Translations under genes and position numbers: made by a program
Assembly: GCA_020631735.1 (NCBI GenBank)
Contig: CM036188.1
Location: 12,628,214 to 12,692,213, forward strand
Reading direction: 5' to 3'
DNA length: 64,000 nt
From: Saccharum officinarum
Lineage: Eukaryota; Streptophyta; Magnoliopsida; Poales; Poaceae
Part shown: positions 22,143 through 32,814 of the stretch, one piece after another
How the letters are laid out: every line of letters begins with the position of its first letter
Position numbering within the stretch: the stretch's first letter is position 1
The notes under the pieces: generated by a model
The model's database searches: none
The model's input: the letters and a program-made list of their open reading frames with translations, nothing else
What the model was told of the DNA's origin: nothing

Positions 22143-24695
22143 GTGATTGTGGATGATTTCACTAGATACACATGGGTATTCTTTCTTGTGGACAAGAGTG
22201 ATGTATTTGACATATTCAAGAAGTTCATCAAGAGAGTGCAAAATGAGTTTGAGACCACAATCAAGAAAGTAAGAAGTGACAATGGAAGTGAGTTTAGAAA
22301 CACAAGAGTTGATGAGCTATGTGAAGAGCTTGGAATCAAGCATCAATTCTCGGCCAAGTATACACCTCAATCAAATGGCCTAGTTGAAAGGAAGAATAGA
22401 ACCTTAATTGATATGGCAAGATCAATGTTGAATGAGTATAATGTGAGTCATTCATTTTGGGCCGAAGCAATCAACACGGCTTGCTTCTATAGCAACCGCC
22501 TCTATTGCCACAAGTTTCTAGAGAAGACACCATATGAGATCTTAAATGGAAGAAAGCCCAACATTGCATACTTTCGGGTATTTGGTTGCAAATGCTACAT
22601 CTTGAAGAAGGGCACTAGATTGAGCAAGTTTGAGAAGAAATGTGATGAAGGATTTCTACTTGGTTACTCAACTACTAGCAAAGCTTATAGAGTTTGGAAT
22701 TTGGCTAGTGGTTTACTTGAAGAGGTGCATGATGTTGAATTTGATGAAACAAATGGCTCTCAAGGTGAAGAAGATAACTTAGATGATGTGAGAGGAACTC
22801 AATTGACCAATGCTATGAAAGAAATGGACATTGGTGATATTAGGCCAAAGCAAGTGATTGATGTGGATGACAACAAAGATCAAGTGCTCCAAAGTCCAAT
22901 CACTCAAGCTAGTGGTTCTCTAATGCAAAATCAAGCTAGTACATCATCTCAAGTGCAACAAGATCAACAAGTGGCTAGTTCATCATCTCCAACTCATGAT
23001 CAACATCAACATCCAAGCAATCAAATCCAAGTGCTTCAACCAACTAACATTGCAAGAGACCATCCATTGGATTCCATCATTGGTGACATACAAAGGGGAG
23101 TTCAAACTAGATCAAGATTGGCATCATTTTGTGGTCACTCTTCTTTTGTGTCAATGGAAGAACCCAAGGACATTGATAGAGCATTGAGAGATCCGGATTG
23201 GGTAAATGCAATGCATGAAGAGCTCAACAACTTCAAGAGAAATGAAGTATGGGAACTAGTTGAGAGGCCTAAGGATCACAATGTCATTGGAACAAGATGG
23301 GTCTTTCGCAACAAGCAAGATCAAGATGGGATAGTAGTAAGGAACAAAGCAAGACTAGTGGCTCAAGGTTACACACAAATAGAGGGTCTTGACTTTGGTG
23401 AAACTTATGCCCCGGTTGCAAGATTGGAAGCAATTAGGATCTTACTTGCCTATGCTTGTGCTCACAATATCAAGCTATATCAAATGGATGTGAAGAGTGC
23501 ATTTCTCAATGGGTACATTCAAGAGGAAGTGTATGTGGAGCAACCTCCCGGCTTTGAAGATGACAAGAAACCCAATTATGTATACAAGTTAAGGAAGGCT
23601 TTGTATGGATTAAAGCAAGCACCTAGAGCATGGTATGAAAGATTGAGGGACTTCTTGCTATCCAAAGGATTTGTCATGGGCAAAGTTGATACAACACTAT
23701 TCACCAAGAAGATTGGGAAAGACTTATTTGTATTGCAAATATATGTTGATGATATCATATTCGGTTCAACCAATCAAGATTATTGTGATGAGTTTGGGAA
23801 AATGATGGCAAAGGAATTTGAAATGTCAATGATTGGTGAACTTAGTTTCTTTCTTGGACTTCAAATCAAACAAATGAAGGAAGGAACATTTGTAAGCCAA
23901 ACCAAGTACATCAAAGATATGCTCAAGAAGTTTGGAATGGAAGATGCAAAGAGTATTACAACCCCAATGGGCACTAGTGGAAGCTTGGATAGTGACAAGA
24001 GTGGCAACATGGTGGATCAAAAGCTATATAGATCAATGATTGGTAGCCTACTCTATGTGACGGCATCAAGGCCCGATGTGATGTTTAGTGTATGTATGTG
24101 TGCAAGATTTCAAGCCTCACCAAGAGAAAGTCATTTGAAGGCAACAAAGAGAATATTGAGGTACTTAAAGCATACACAAGATGTTGGATTGTGGTATCCC
24201 AAAGGTGCGAGCTTTGAGCTAGTTGGATATTCGGACTCCGACTATGCCGGTGACAAAGTGGAAAGAAAGAGCACTTCCGGGACTTGTCAATTGTTGGGAA
24301 GATCACTTGTCTCATGGTCATCCAAGAAGCAAAATAGTATTGCACTATCTACCGCCGAAGCCGAATACATCGCCGCGGGTAGTTGTTGTGCACAAATCTT
24401 GTGGATGAAGGCAACATTGAAGGATTTTGGAATCAATTTCAAGAATGTGCCATTGCTATGTGACAATGAAAGTGCCGTGAAGCTAACTAACAATCCGATT
24501 CAACATCAAAGAACAAAGCATATTGATGTTCGTCATCATTTTATTAGAGATCATCAACAAAAGGGTGACATTGCCATTGAGAGTGTGGGCACCGAAGATC
24601 AATTAGCCGATCTATTCACCAAGCCACTTGATGAGAAGAGATTTCACAAGCTAAAGAATGAGTTGAACATACTTGACTTCTCCAACATGAGTTGA
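22143..24695 (+). CDS. SIRE pol: integrase core, reverse transcriptase, RNase H (850 codons)
   Basis: This is the longest open frame in the window. It opens inside integrase ([12 protein letters not shown]), with catalytic D46 in VRSDNGSEF and E82 in NGLVERKN, spaced 35 residues apart. A linker with Gln/Ser-rich low complexity (about 260-310) follows. RT begins near [11 protein letters not shown] and has [10 protein letters not shown] and the catalytic YVDD at codons 534-537. RNase H follows with YSDSDYAGD and STAEAEYIA. It ends [11 protein letters not shown]...FSNMS before TGA. All expected catalytic residues are visible. The true start lies upstream in protease, and a one-base loss at about 22142 separates the two, so the current first codon is artificial. 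It is in the middle of contig C, away from noisy ends. Confidence 0.95.
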   Translation: MIVDDFTRYTWVFFLVDKSDVFDIFKKFIKRVQNEFETTIKKVRSDNGSEFRNTRVDELCEELGIKHQFSAKYTPQSNGLVERKNRTLIDMARSMLNEYNVSHSFWAEAINTACFYSNRLYCHKFLEKTPYEILNGRKPNIAYFRVFGCKCYILKKGTRLSKFEKKCDEGFLLGYSTTSKAYRVWNLASGLLEEVHDVEFDETNGSQGEEDNLDDVRGTQLTNAMKEMDIGDIRPKQVIDVDDNKDQVLQSPITQASGSLMQNQASTSSQVQQDQQVASSSSPTHDQHQHPSNQIQVLQPTNIARDHPLDSIIGDIQRGVQTRSRLASFCGHSSFVSMEEPKDIDRALRDPDWVNAMHEELNNFKRNEVWELVERPKDHNVIGTRWVFRNKQDQDGIVVRNKARLVAQGYTQIEGLDFGETYAPVARLEAIRILLAYACAHNIKLYQMDVKSAFLNGYIQEEVYVEQPPGFEDDKKPNYVYKLRKALYGLKQAPRAWYERLRDFLLSKGFVMGKVDTTLFTKKIGKDLFVLQIYVDDIIFGSTNQDYCDEFGKMMAKEFEMSMIGELSFFLGLQIKQMKEGTFVSQTKYIKDMLKKFGMEDAKSITTPMGTSGSLDSDKSGNMVDQKLYRSMIGSLLYVTASRPDVMFSVCMCARFQASPRESHLKATKRILRYLKHTQDVGLWYPKGASFELVGYSDSDYAGDKVERKSTSGTCQLLGRSLVSWSSKKQNSIALSTAEAEYIAAGSCCAQILWMKATLKDFGINFKNVPLLCDNESAVKLTNNPIQHQRTKHIDVRHHFIRDHQQKGDIAIESVGTEDQLADLFTKPLDEKRFHKLKNELNILDFSNMS

Positions 24696-25870
24696 TGCAC
24701 CCCATATATGACATGCCTCTCCTTCGAGCCCAAGGTACAATTGGTTGACATGTCATACATTCTATGCTAAGGACTTGTTTAGTGCATCTAGTCATGATTT
24801 CTTATGTTCTAGGATCATTCATGAAAATTAAATAAATTTGAAGTTTATATGGTGCCACTATTGTTTCCATGACTTGTATGATCTAGTGGTAGCATATAAC
24901 TTGTTTAAGTAGCTTGTGATCCTAAGTATTTAATCTAGAAAACTTGTCTAAATATTTGCTTCAACATGGTGCATGATAACCCTTCTAGTGAGGTGTGAAG
25001 AAGCTTGCCCTTGGATCAAACCGAAGTATTTTATTTATGCAAGCAATCTAGGTTGAATCATAAACTTGATCCTCACCCCATTTTTCAACATGATAATCTA
25101 TCTAAAGTTTGCCCCTTGTGGTCAATTGGTGCCAAAGGGGGAGAAAATATTGTTCACAAAGATAGAACTCAAAGGGGAAGACAATGTTGACAATGTTGTG
25201 GAGGAGAAAAATGTTGTTCACAAGATAGATTCTAAAAGGGGAGAATTGATAAAAGAAGGGGATCAACTAAAATTTTGAGCACACAAGTAGGGGGAGCAAG
25301 CTCTTAAACATGAATGTTGCATTTCTGTGTGCACTTCATATGTATGATGCATAGTTATGCATTTCGTTTTCTCTGATATATTGCTTGTGTGGTGACTTGC
25401 TAGTATAATTTGAATGATGCATTGTGGTACTAGCATGAATAGGAAGTAGTTAGATTTTTGTTGCTTCATGTTTTTCAAAGTGGTGCTAGAACCTTGCTTA
25501 TAATGTTGATCTCACGAGGTTTCTAGTTATATTTGTGCTTTTCCAAGTGGAATCTAACTACACAAGGTGCTAAGATGGTGTTTATCGCAACTCCGATGGT
25601 ATCACGCTTCAAAGGTCTATAATCTAAAACACTTAGCACCTATTGATAGACAATGCTCCTAATCTTTCCTATCTAACATGTATGCTTCCAAAATCCAAAC
25701 ATATAGCATACATGTAGGGGGAGCCATTGCTATCAATTTGAATTCATGATCACATGTCCATAACTCTTACACATGGTAATATACTTGGACAATGTGACAT
25801 GGGTTCAATCAAAATTTTATCATAATATCTTTGTGAAAGGTTTGTCACCAATTACCAACAAGGGGGAGAT
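24696..25870 (+). other. Non-coding tail of SIRE with repeated polypurine tracts
   Basis: Between pol and the 3' LTR there is no env-like frame. Purine-rich GGGGAG motifs occur at 25134-25146, 25171-25180, 25234-25245, 25286-25300 and 25715-25724, and finally at 25860-25870, which primes the LTR. Short frames at 25005-25278 have no recognised domain. Confidence 0.75.
25858..25870 (+). promoter_or_regulatory. Polypurine tract of SIRE element
   Basis: ACAAGGGGGAGAT lies directly before the 3' LTR start TGAAAGTCC. Confidence 0.9.
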
Positions 25871-26439
25871 TGAAAGTCCTATGTTTGGTGTTGGTAATTA
25901 GTGACAATACCTAAGTACTAATCCTATGCCTAAGTTGTATGTAGCATATGAGGATTAGTACATTCCAAGGTTGGTGGCAAGATGGACATGGTGATCATGA
26001 TGGCCACACTTGGATTTGGACGCAACCCTATGTGATCAAGGCAAAGGTATATGTTTAAGGGTTGTGTTTTAGTAACCAAGACACCTAGTGGGTGTGGTTA
26101 CATTATAGGATAGATAGCCGTACTATAAAGAGGGGAATGACGCGGCTATTGAACTCCTAAGTGCCTCTAGGTGTGCATTTCATGATCATATGCATTTGGA
26201 TAGAACTAATAACGTCTCGAAAAATGATTGTGAAAATGCTAACATACATGCACATGGTGATGATCACTTGGTGATGTTAGCACATTTGCGATGGCGTTGG
26301 AGTTTAAGCGGTAGAGAGGGTTTGGGGTCTTCTCTCCCTCCCACCGAGCGTGCGAGCGCGGGATTCAGGCGTTTTCGGGGATTTGAAATGCCTATTTTCC
26401 ACTACGCCGGAAGTCGGAAAAAGAAACGAAGGCGAACGG

Positions 26440-26985
26440 AGGTCACAGAGGTGACCGGACGCTGCACCGGACGCGGTCATAGAATGACCGGACGCGTCCG
26501 GTCAGCTGTCAGGCGCGCGGGTGCTAGGGTTTGCAACCGGCGCGTCCGGTCTCTTACGGGACCGGCGCGTCCGGTCATGTGCCCAGAGAAGAACTGCGGT
26601 TCGCAAGGAGGATCGGACGCTGGGCGCGTCCGGTCACACACGATCGGACGCGTCCGATCGTTGAAGGAGCTTACTGGACTCACACCGGACGCGAGCACTG
26701 TCACGTCCGGTCATCTTCTTAAGCGCGTCCGGTCGCTGGTTTGTTGAGCGCTGCTCAGACGACCAGCGCGTCCGGTCCTTCACGGGACCAGCGCGTCCGG
26801 TCGTTCCCGGCGCGTCCGGTCAGTTGGACCAGCGCGTCCGGTCGTTTCTTCGCAGTTAGCCGTTGGGCGACCAGCGCGTCCGGTCGTTTGGACCAGCGCG
26901 TCCGGTCAGTGTTTCACGTGTTAGCCGTTGGGCGACCGGCGCGTCCGGTCAGTTGGACCAGCGCGTCCGGTCACCCCGATTTCGG
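26440..26985 (+). repeat. Array of gcgtccggtc motifs in SIRE U3
   Basis: At least 13 exact copies of gcgtccggtc plus several one-base variants lie in about 540 bp. Spacing is irregular. One copy is embedded in the perfect palindrome ACCGGACGCGTCCGGT (near 26478). The array is CpG-dense and lies just upstream of the TATA box. The same array is in 1-460. Confidence 0.92.
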
Positions 26986-27023
26986 CTGTTTAAGTTTCTA
27001 ACGGCTATATTCGAAGGGGTACG

Positions 27024-27034
27024 TCTATAAATAC
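27024..27034 (+). promoter_or_regulatory. TATA box in SIRE LTR
   Basis: TCTATAAATAC is followed by GC- and CT-rich sequence. It is the best promoter candidate in this LTR. Transcription would begin about 30 bp downstream. Confidence 0.7.
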
Positions 27035-27931
27035 TCGTTGGCCGGCTCAAGGCTCTCTCTCTCTCGAACATTTGACATACTTGTGAGCACTTTGAGCTAA
27101 GCAACTCCCCTCCCACTCATCTCTCTTGCTTCTTTGCATATTCGAAGTGAGATTGAGTGATCCAAGTGCATTTGCATTGTGAGATTGCATCTAGTTGGCA
27201 CTTGGTGGTTGATTTGCTGCGGGATTCTTGTTTCTCTTGGTGGTTGCCGCCACCTAGACGGCTTGGAGCAGCTTGGAGGCGTTGGCAAGAGTTGGTGATT
27301 GTTCTTGGCCACCTCCGGTGATTGTGAGGGGTTTGTGCCTACCTCGGCGAAGCGCCAAAGGCAACGTTAGTATATTGCTCGTGTCATTGCAACCTTTTGC
27401 CATTTGGTAGGTTCTTGTGGTGCCCTTTGAGAGGCTTGGTGTGAGACCGATTAGCCACCGAACCACGTGGTGAAGAGGGACACAACGGGGACTAGCGTGC
27501 CGGCAAGCACGTGAACCTCGGGATAAATCTTCGTGCCATCATTCTCATTGTGTTTGATCGATCCCGGTGGTTGTATATTGTGGTATTCATCTCTTGATCA
27601 TATTGATTGGTTGGCTCAATACTTCGCCCCTCGGTGATACCCTCCTAACTCTCTCTTGTATTAATTTTTTAGTTACCTTGCTAGCTTGTTAGTGTAACTC
27701 TTAGCTTGAGTAGCTAGCTAGCTTTAGTTGTAGTTAAATTGTGCGGTTTGACTTGTGCGGTTGAGTGCAAATATACTAGAATTGTGAATTGGTTAGGTGG
27801 CTTGCAAACACCTCGTAGGCTAAGCAAAACTCGCATCTCGCTATTTGTTTTATTGATAAACTTGTTTAGCTTGTCTTTGTAGAAATTTTTATTAGGCTAT
27901 TCACCCCCCCTCTAGCCATCAAGACCTTTCA

Positions 27932-28452
27932 AGAGGGCTGGTGGGAGAGGGGGTATGTTTATGAGTGGTGTGGATGGCAGGTTGGGCCATGATGGGTGGG
28001 TGTGTGACACCACATCACAGTGCATGGGACCGGTGTTGACCGATTTGACGGATAGCCCGCCAAAGTGTCGGACGGTCCAACAAATTGGCTAGCAGTGCAA
28101 CGGATTCGACGAACACTCCATTAGTGCTTGGGTTGGTCGACCACACAAGTTCCCATTGACTTAATAAAGCACTTTAAGCAAAATGTAACTTATCATTTCC
28201 TGTGACTTCCTGGCTCCAAACTTCACAAAACTTTTACAGTGATCAATATAGCTAGAGATTTGAAATGGTCTACATATAGGCAAAGGTGCATTGTCCAAGT
28301 TCCAGTTGGGACTCAATTTCATAGATTTGACGACCTCAGCACTTCCATCACCACTTTCAAGATTATGAACTAGAGATCATGATCGTCACTTAATGTGTCA
28401 TGTTTGAGCTCAAACTCATGCTTAACTGGTGACAAACACCTGGGGTGTTACA
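27932..28452 (-). mobile_element. Edge of an old Ty3-type LTR
   Basis: On the minus strand it starts TGTAACACCCCAGGTGTTTG at 28452, a typical Ty3 LTR start, and continues to the SIRE border. The other end is cut by the SIRE insertion. No coding sequence is visible. Confidence 0.45.
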
Positions 28453-29320
28453 GTTTCATGGTGTTGTTTCTCATACTGTCATGTCATATAGAATGAAAAA
28501 TAAAACTTGGATGAAACACCTACTCTATAGTTTCATTCTATAGTTTCATAGGCATTTAATTTCCTGACTCATAGATAGTTGGTAATCGTGCCAAGAGAGT
28601 TTCATCATTTATCCTTTCTCTTCTTAAATACAATATCATCAAAAATATGTGACAATCTATTTAATGCAAATAAAACCCGCATGGCCTAATAAAAAAATAG
28701 AGGGTTGTCTTGGGAGGCTAAATAGATACTCCTGTGTATTTTTTTTTACTCTTGTACCGTGAGAATGAAATGAGTTTATATCTTTCACATCCCCTTTCTT
28801 CTCTTTGCAGTTTGCAGCTCACGCTCCTAGCTCCAGCAGCAGCACGGAAAAGAAATACTTGAGCGAGGTGAGCAGTGCGCTGAGTAAGGCGGAGCGGCGG
28901 AGGCCCATGCGTCGAGGCTACCTAACTCGAGCTGAGGTCGCGGCGGAGGATGGCTCCTCGATTGCATCCGCTAAGGTGGGAACCCGCAGGAGCTCAGGAT
29001 GGGAACCTCCATGTACTCGAGGTCGTCAGCGTGCCTATGCAGGACAGCACCGTTCCCGCCCCGTGACGGATGGGATCACCGCGCGGCCGCAATCATCTCT
29101 CGCTTCTTGGTTCTGATTTCTCCGGTACTGTATATATCGACCTTCTTCTGCTCACCAATAATTCACCATTAAGAGTCAGTAGTTAAAAAGGCAATGATTA
29201 AGTATTATAAGAATAATTTGTGACCTACAGAATAACCTGAATATTGAAAATGATGAGTAGATTTTCCATAATTCTTTTCCTGGCCTAATCTCACTTAACG
29301 TTTTGCCAAACATTGCAACT
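28453..29320. other. Unassigned sequence with one GC-rich open frame
   Basis: A stretch near 28460-28560 has repeated 'gtttcat' and its complement, suggestive of a decayed MITE. A GC-rich island at 28805-29116 has a 103-codon open frame on the plus strand, Ser/Arg/Ala-rich, with no recognised domain. I do not call it a gene. The rest is AT-rich. Confidence 0.4.
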
Positions 29321-29600
29321 TGTAAACTGAAAAACATAATAATGATGGTATTAATTAACATGTTTTCATATAGATTGCAGGAGATAGATTAGATTGTAAA
29401 TGGATTCAGCACGACGGCATATACCTATGGTTGGTGAATGATGAAAACAATAGACCTTGTTGTAAACTGAAAAAAATATAATAATGATGGCATTAATTTT
29501 CCTTTTTTCATGTAGATCGCAAGAAACAGATTAGATCATAAATAGATTCAGCAAGACGGCCATACCTTTAGTTGGTGAGTGATGAAAACAATAGACATTT
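29321..29600 (+). repeat. Tandem duplication, about 140-bp unit
   Basis: Two adjacent diverged units both start TGTAAACTGAAAAA, contain 'aataatgatgg' and 'gattcagca', and end near 'gatgaaaacaatagac' (29321-29460 and 29461-about 29600). A weaker third part follows up to 29740. Confidence 0.75.
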
Positions 29601-29747
29601 GGTTCGTGATGATGGAAACAATAGGAGGATGAACCGTGAATAAATGGACTCCTAGAGTGAAAATATATAAAGGCAGTTCGGTATATATGGCCGTACCTTC
29701 AGTTTTTGGATGATGAAAAAAATGACTCGCTTGCTAGTACGTGGCTC

Positions 29748-29752
29748 ACTAA
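29748..29752. repeat. Target duplication ACTAA, left
   Basis: actaa is repeated exactly at 38244-38248 and brackets the element. Confidence 0.92.
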
Positions 29753-32700
29753 TGTAACACCCTGAAATTTGTTTCTTTGAAAATAGAGCTAAAATGAGTT
29801 AATTTTAAATTTTTGTGCTCATGAAAACATAGGAAAATAATATTTTCACTAAATTGAAATTTATCATAAGGTGTAGCAACATTGTTGTGCATACATGCTG
29901 ATGCATTTGTGTTTTGTATTGCTTGGTTTTGACCAAAGATCAAAATGAATTCAAGTTGTTCTTTCAAAATGCGTTTAGGTCGATTTTCCTTCTCTGATAT
30001 ACATATATCATTTTTCTACAATCAAATTCTTTGTTTCTCATCCGTCAATCAACCTCTACAAACTTCTCGGGAATTTTTCTGACTTTTCTGTAGCTTGTTT
30101 CCACTTATCTGTGAGCATAATCTAATTTTTAGATGCTCCAAAATATCTTATCATGAGTTCCAAATACTTTATTTGGATTCCTCATGTTCCATAATGTCTC
30201 TGGAAAATTTCCCCGAATTTTCAGAGCTTTCGGAGTATTTTTCGCGGCTTAAATAATAATTCTGGACTTTTCTAGAATTATTTTATCCATGAAAATAATA
30301 AATCTCTCATTTTCCCCAACGCTCAAAGCCCATGTGCAATAATCTTAATAAATCTCAAAGGCCCATACATTTATTTACTAATAGGCTTTAATAATTAATT
30401 AGGCCTATTAGTAAAGACGGAGGGTGCAACATCAATTAATACCATATTGCTAGTTGATGTGAAGACAAGGAGTTTTCTCCCAATAAGTATAGACCTACCC
30501 CTTAGGCAAAGCACACCAAAACTACCGTAAGAGGAGCCCCTAGTTTAGGAAATCTCTCGTGTAGTAAATTATATTTTTCTCCTCTTTCTCTCGCCGTCGC
30601 CGTCGCCGTCGCCGCCGCGTTGCCTAACCCGGCCATACTCTCCTCGGCAACAAGTAAGTCCGCCACCGTCCCTGTATTCTTGGAAAATAAACCCGCAGTC
30701 TAAAACATATTTACAGATTTTTTTTCTTCATTTGAAAGCGTATTTTGTTTCGGTTAAGAATAAATTACGTTTTCAGCTATTTACAGAATTGCCATTGATT
30801 TTGTTTTAGCCATAACTTCTTCGTTTTAACTCCGATTTGATCCGTTCAACTTGCGTTAGGTTCATAATTTCATTATCTACATGTTAATACTACTGTTAAG
30901 TAGGTTTTCAACTTTTAAAATTCGTGATTAGATTTAATCTATTATTTTAATAGAGGAAATCTTGTTTATTTCATATCTTCTACGTTTTAACTCCGTTTTG
31001 AGCCATTCAAGTTGCGTTAGATTCATAGCAACGAGATCTACGCATTTATAAAAGTGTTTATCATGTCACTAATATTGAAATTTCATGGTTTGAATCATAT
31101 CTTAAATAACAATTATGCAACTGGGTTTTGTAAATAAAATATGATTTGTTTTACTTTAGTTTTATAATTCGAATCTAAATTTGACTTAAATTATAATCTC
31201 TATAAAATATCTTATATATGTTTTTATACTATTAAGATACATGAAGCTAATAGTTTTATGGGTAAATCTATCGGTAGTTGTATCTTTTCAACCGTAGCTC
31301 CGATTAGCGTGCTTTTCGCGACTTTGTGTTTGTAGCGATGCGTAGAATCGTGTTTCAAACTCTTTTACTTATTTTTGTATGATTGGTGTACTGTTATAAT
31401 ATAGATCTATTGTTTGCTTCGTGTATGATTGTATGGATGCTTGTGTGGTGCTATATGGTTCAGTCAATCGGTGAGGTTTACGTGGTGATTAAGAAGCTAT
31501 TCTCTGAAGACTAGAAGCTGAGAATTGGAAGCAGAAGATTGAAAGTTAAATACTAAAGGCTTTTGAGCATATTGCTTTGGGGGAAAAGCAAGTTAAGGCA
31601 AGTATAGCATGGGATAATCCTTGTTACCTAATCACTTTTAAAGCACTTAAATCACTATGTATGTGTCTCCTTGTTAAGGATGCCTTAGAAATTGATCTTG
31701 TACCTTGTCGCCTATGGTTTTGCATTGGGCAGCTATTGCTAGTGCTCAACATAAACTATGATCTTGTAATTTGACTAATGGAATATGCAATAACATTAAA
31801 AGATGACTTTTTAGTAACATAATGAAAGAGGGCTAGAGCCTTGGGCTATCTTTTGGTGCTCTAGTTTCTCTCCGTAAGGACTTATCTGTAAGCGAACATC
31901 CGGGATTTACAGTACAGCTATGAGGGCTATATGGCTCTAGCTTTAGTCATATAAGAGGACCTTTTCTAGCTTGTTAGAGGTTACCCGAAAGGACGCAAAA
32001 GGGGTGTTTCTCGGGTTGGGTGTAGTGCGGCTTATGTCCTTATGTGTATGGGCTGCGCGTCATTGTGTCATACGGAAGGGGAGCTCTACATTCGCAGGTT
32101 ACAGAAACCTAGCAGCCCTAACTTGTTAGACGAACCTTAGAAAGACTTCATAGTAAAACCTGTCTGTCTATTGAGGCCTTGCAAATCTCGGGCTTACGGG
32201 GATTACGACTCACAGTGAAAGTGTACAACCTCTGTAGAGTGTAAAACTGGTATATCAGTCGTGCTCACGGTCACGAGTGGCCTTTGACCCTTATGGAATA
32301 GATGATCACTATTGAACTATAATATGCTTATGTTTTACTATTTATTCTTCATATTACCTGATCATATGTTGATTCTGGGATTAAAGACAACTTGATGCTA
32401 CTCATATGCTAAAACTTTGCCAACTAAAAGCTACATGCAGTTAAACCCGTGTCATGCCTTTTGAGCCTCATGAACCCCATGTTATGCTTGTTGAGTTCGA
32501 CATGGACCCACCCTTGCTATTTCCCCTACATCTCAGGAAGGGTACCAAACTGCTAGATTCTGGAATTGTTAGGCTTATGATCAACCAGTCAGTTTGATCC
32601 TAGAGTGAAGGTTACACCCGGTGTTCGGAGTTGTCTTGCCGCTGTGTTGCTCTCTAAGGTTATATCTTATACTATTACGTTATGTTTAATAAGCATTTGT

Positions 32701-32799
32701 TTCTTGATATTACACTTATCTGCAGCTATACGTGAGATTTGACCTCTTTATTTCACATATAGTGTATATCTGGTTTTGTCCTTAAAACCGGGTGTGATA
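29753..32799 (+). mobile_element. 5' LTR of non-autonomous element
   Basis: TGTAACACCCTGAAATTTG to GTGTGATA. Contents in order: AT-rich U3, a (CGTCGC)n microsatellite near 30591-30618, a GTAAGT donor-like site at 30654, three diverged TCCG units (30811-30900, 30971-31055, 31281-31350), and a conserved block (31868-32285). Short frames are not genes. Confidence 0.93.
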
Positions 32800-32802
32800 G
32801 AG

Positions 32803-32814
32803 TGGTATCAGAGC
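32803..32814 (+). promoter_or_regulatory. Primer binding site of non-autonomous element
   Basis: TGGTATCAGAGC lies 3 nt after the LTR and is complementary to initiator tRNA-Met. Confidence 0.9.

Larger units (their letters stand above)
18588..27931 (+). mobile_element. SIRE-type Ty1/copia retrotransposon, 5' LTR truncated by gap
   Basis: The order is partial 5' LTR, initiator-Met primer site, broken gag, protease, integrase, reverse transcriptase, RNase H, a 1.2 kb non-coding tail with repeated polypurine tracts, and a complete 3' LTR. Integrase before RT defines copia. The long gag with an acidic coiled-coil region, the GGGGGAGATTGAAAG junction and the 2 kb LTR fit the SIRE/Maximus lineage. 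No env-like ORF is visible between pol and the 3' LTR. The 3' flank is agagg; the 5' flank is not available. Confidence 0.92.
25871..27931 (+). mobile_element. 3' LTR of SIRE element, complete (2061 bp)
   Basis: It begins TGAAAGTCCTATG and ends GACCTTTCA (TG...CA). The U3 carries a dense array of gcgtccggtc motifs. A TATA box follows, then a CT-rich stretch. The end matches the 5' LTR end at 19229. Frames such as 26190-26747 are open only because of the GC-rich repeat. Confidence 0.95.

Noticed and set aside
24696..25860. Env-like ORF expected in some SIRE elements
   Set aside because: No frame longer than about 70 codons and no membrane segment or signal peptide is visible between pol and the 3' LTR.
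26190..26747. 185-codon plus-strand frame with repeated RVRS/ARPV residues
   Set aside because: Translation of the gcgtccggtc repeat in the SIRE LTR. The repeat lacks stops in several frames.
28805..29116. 103-codon GC-rich frame as a possible small gene
   Set aside because: No recognised domain and no supporting promoter or splice structure that I could defend.
29321..29740. CRISPR-like or satellite array
   Set aside because: Only two clear units of about 140 bp with no unique spacers; an ordinary tandem duplication in plant DNA.
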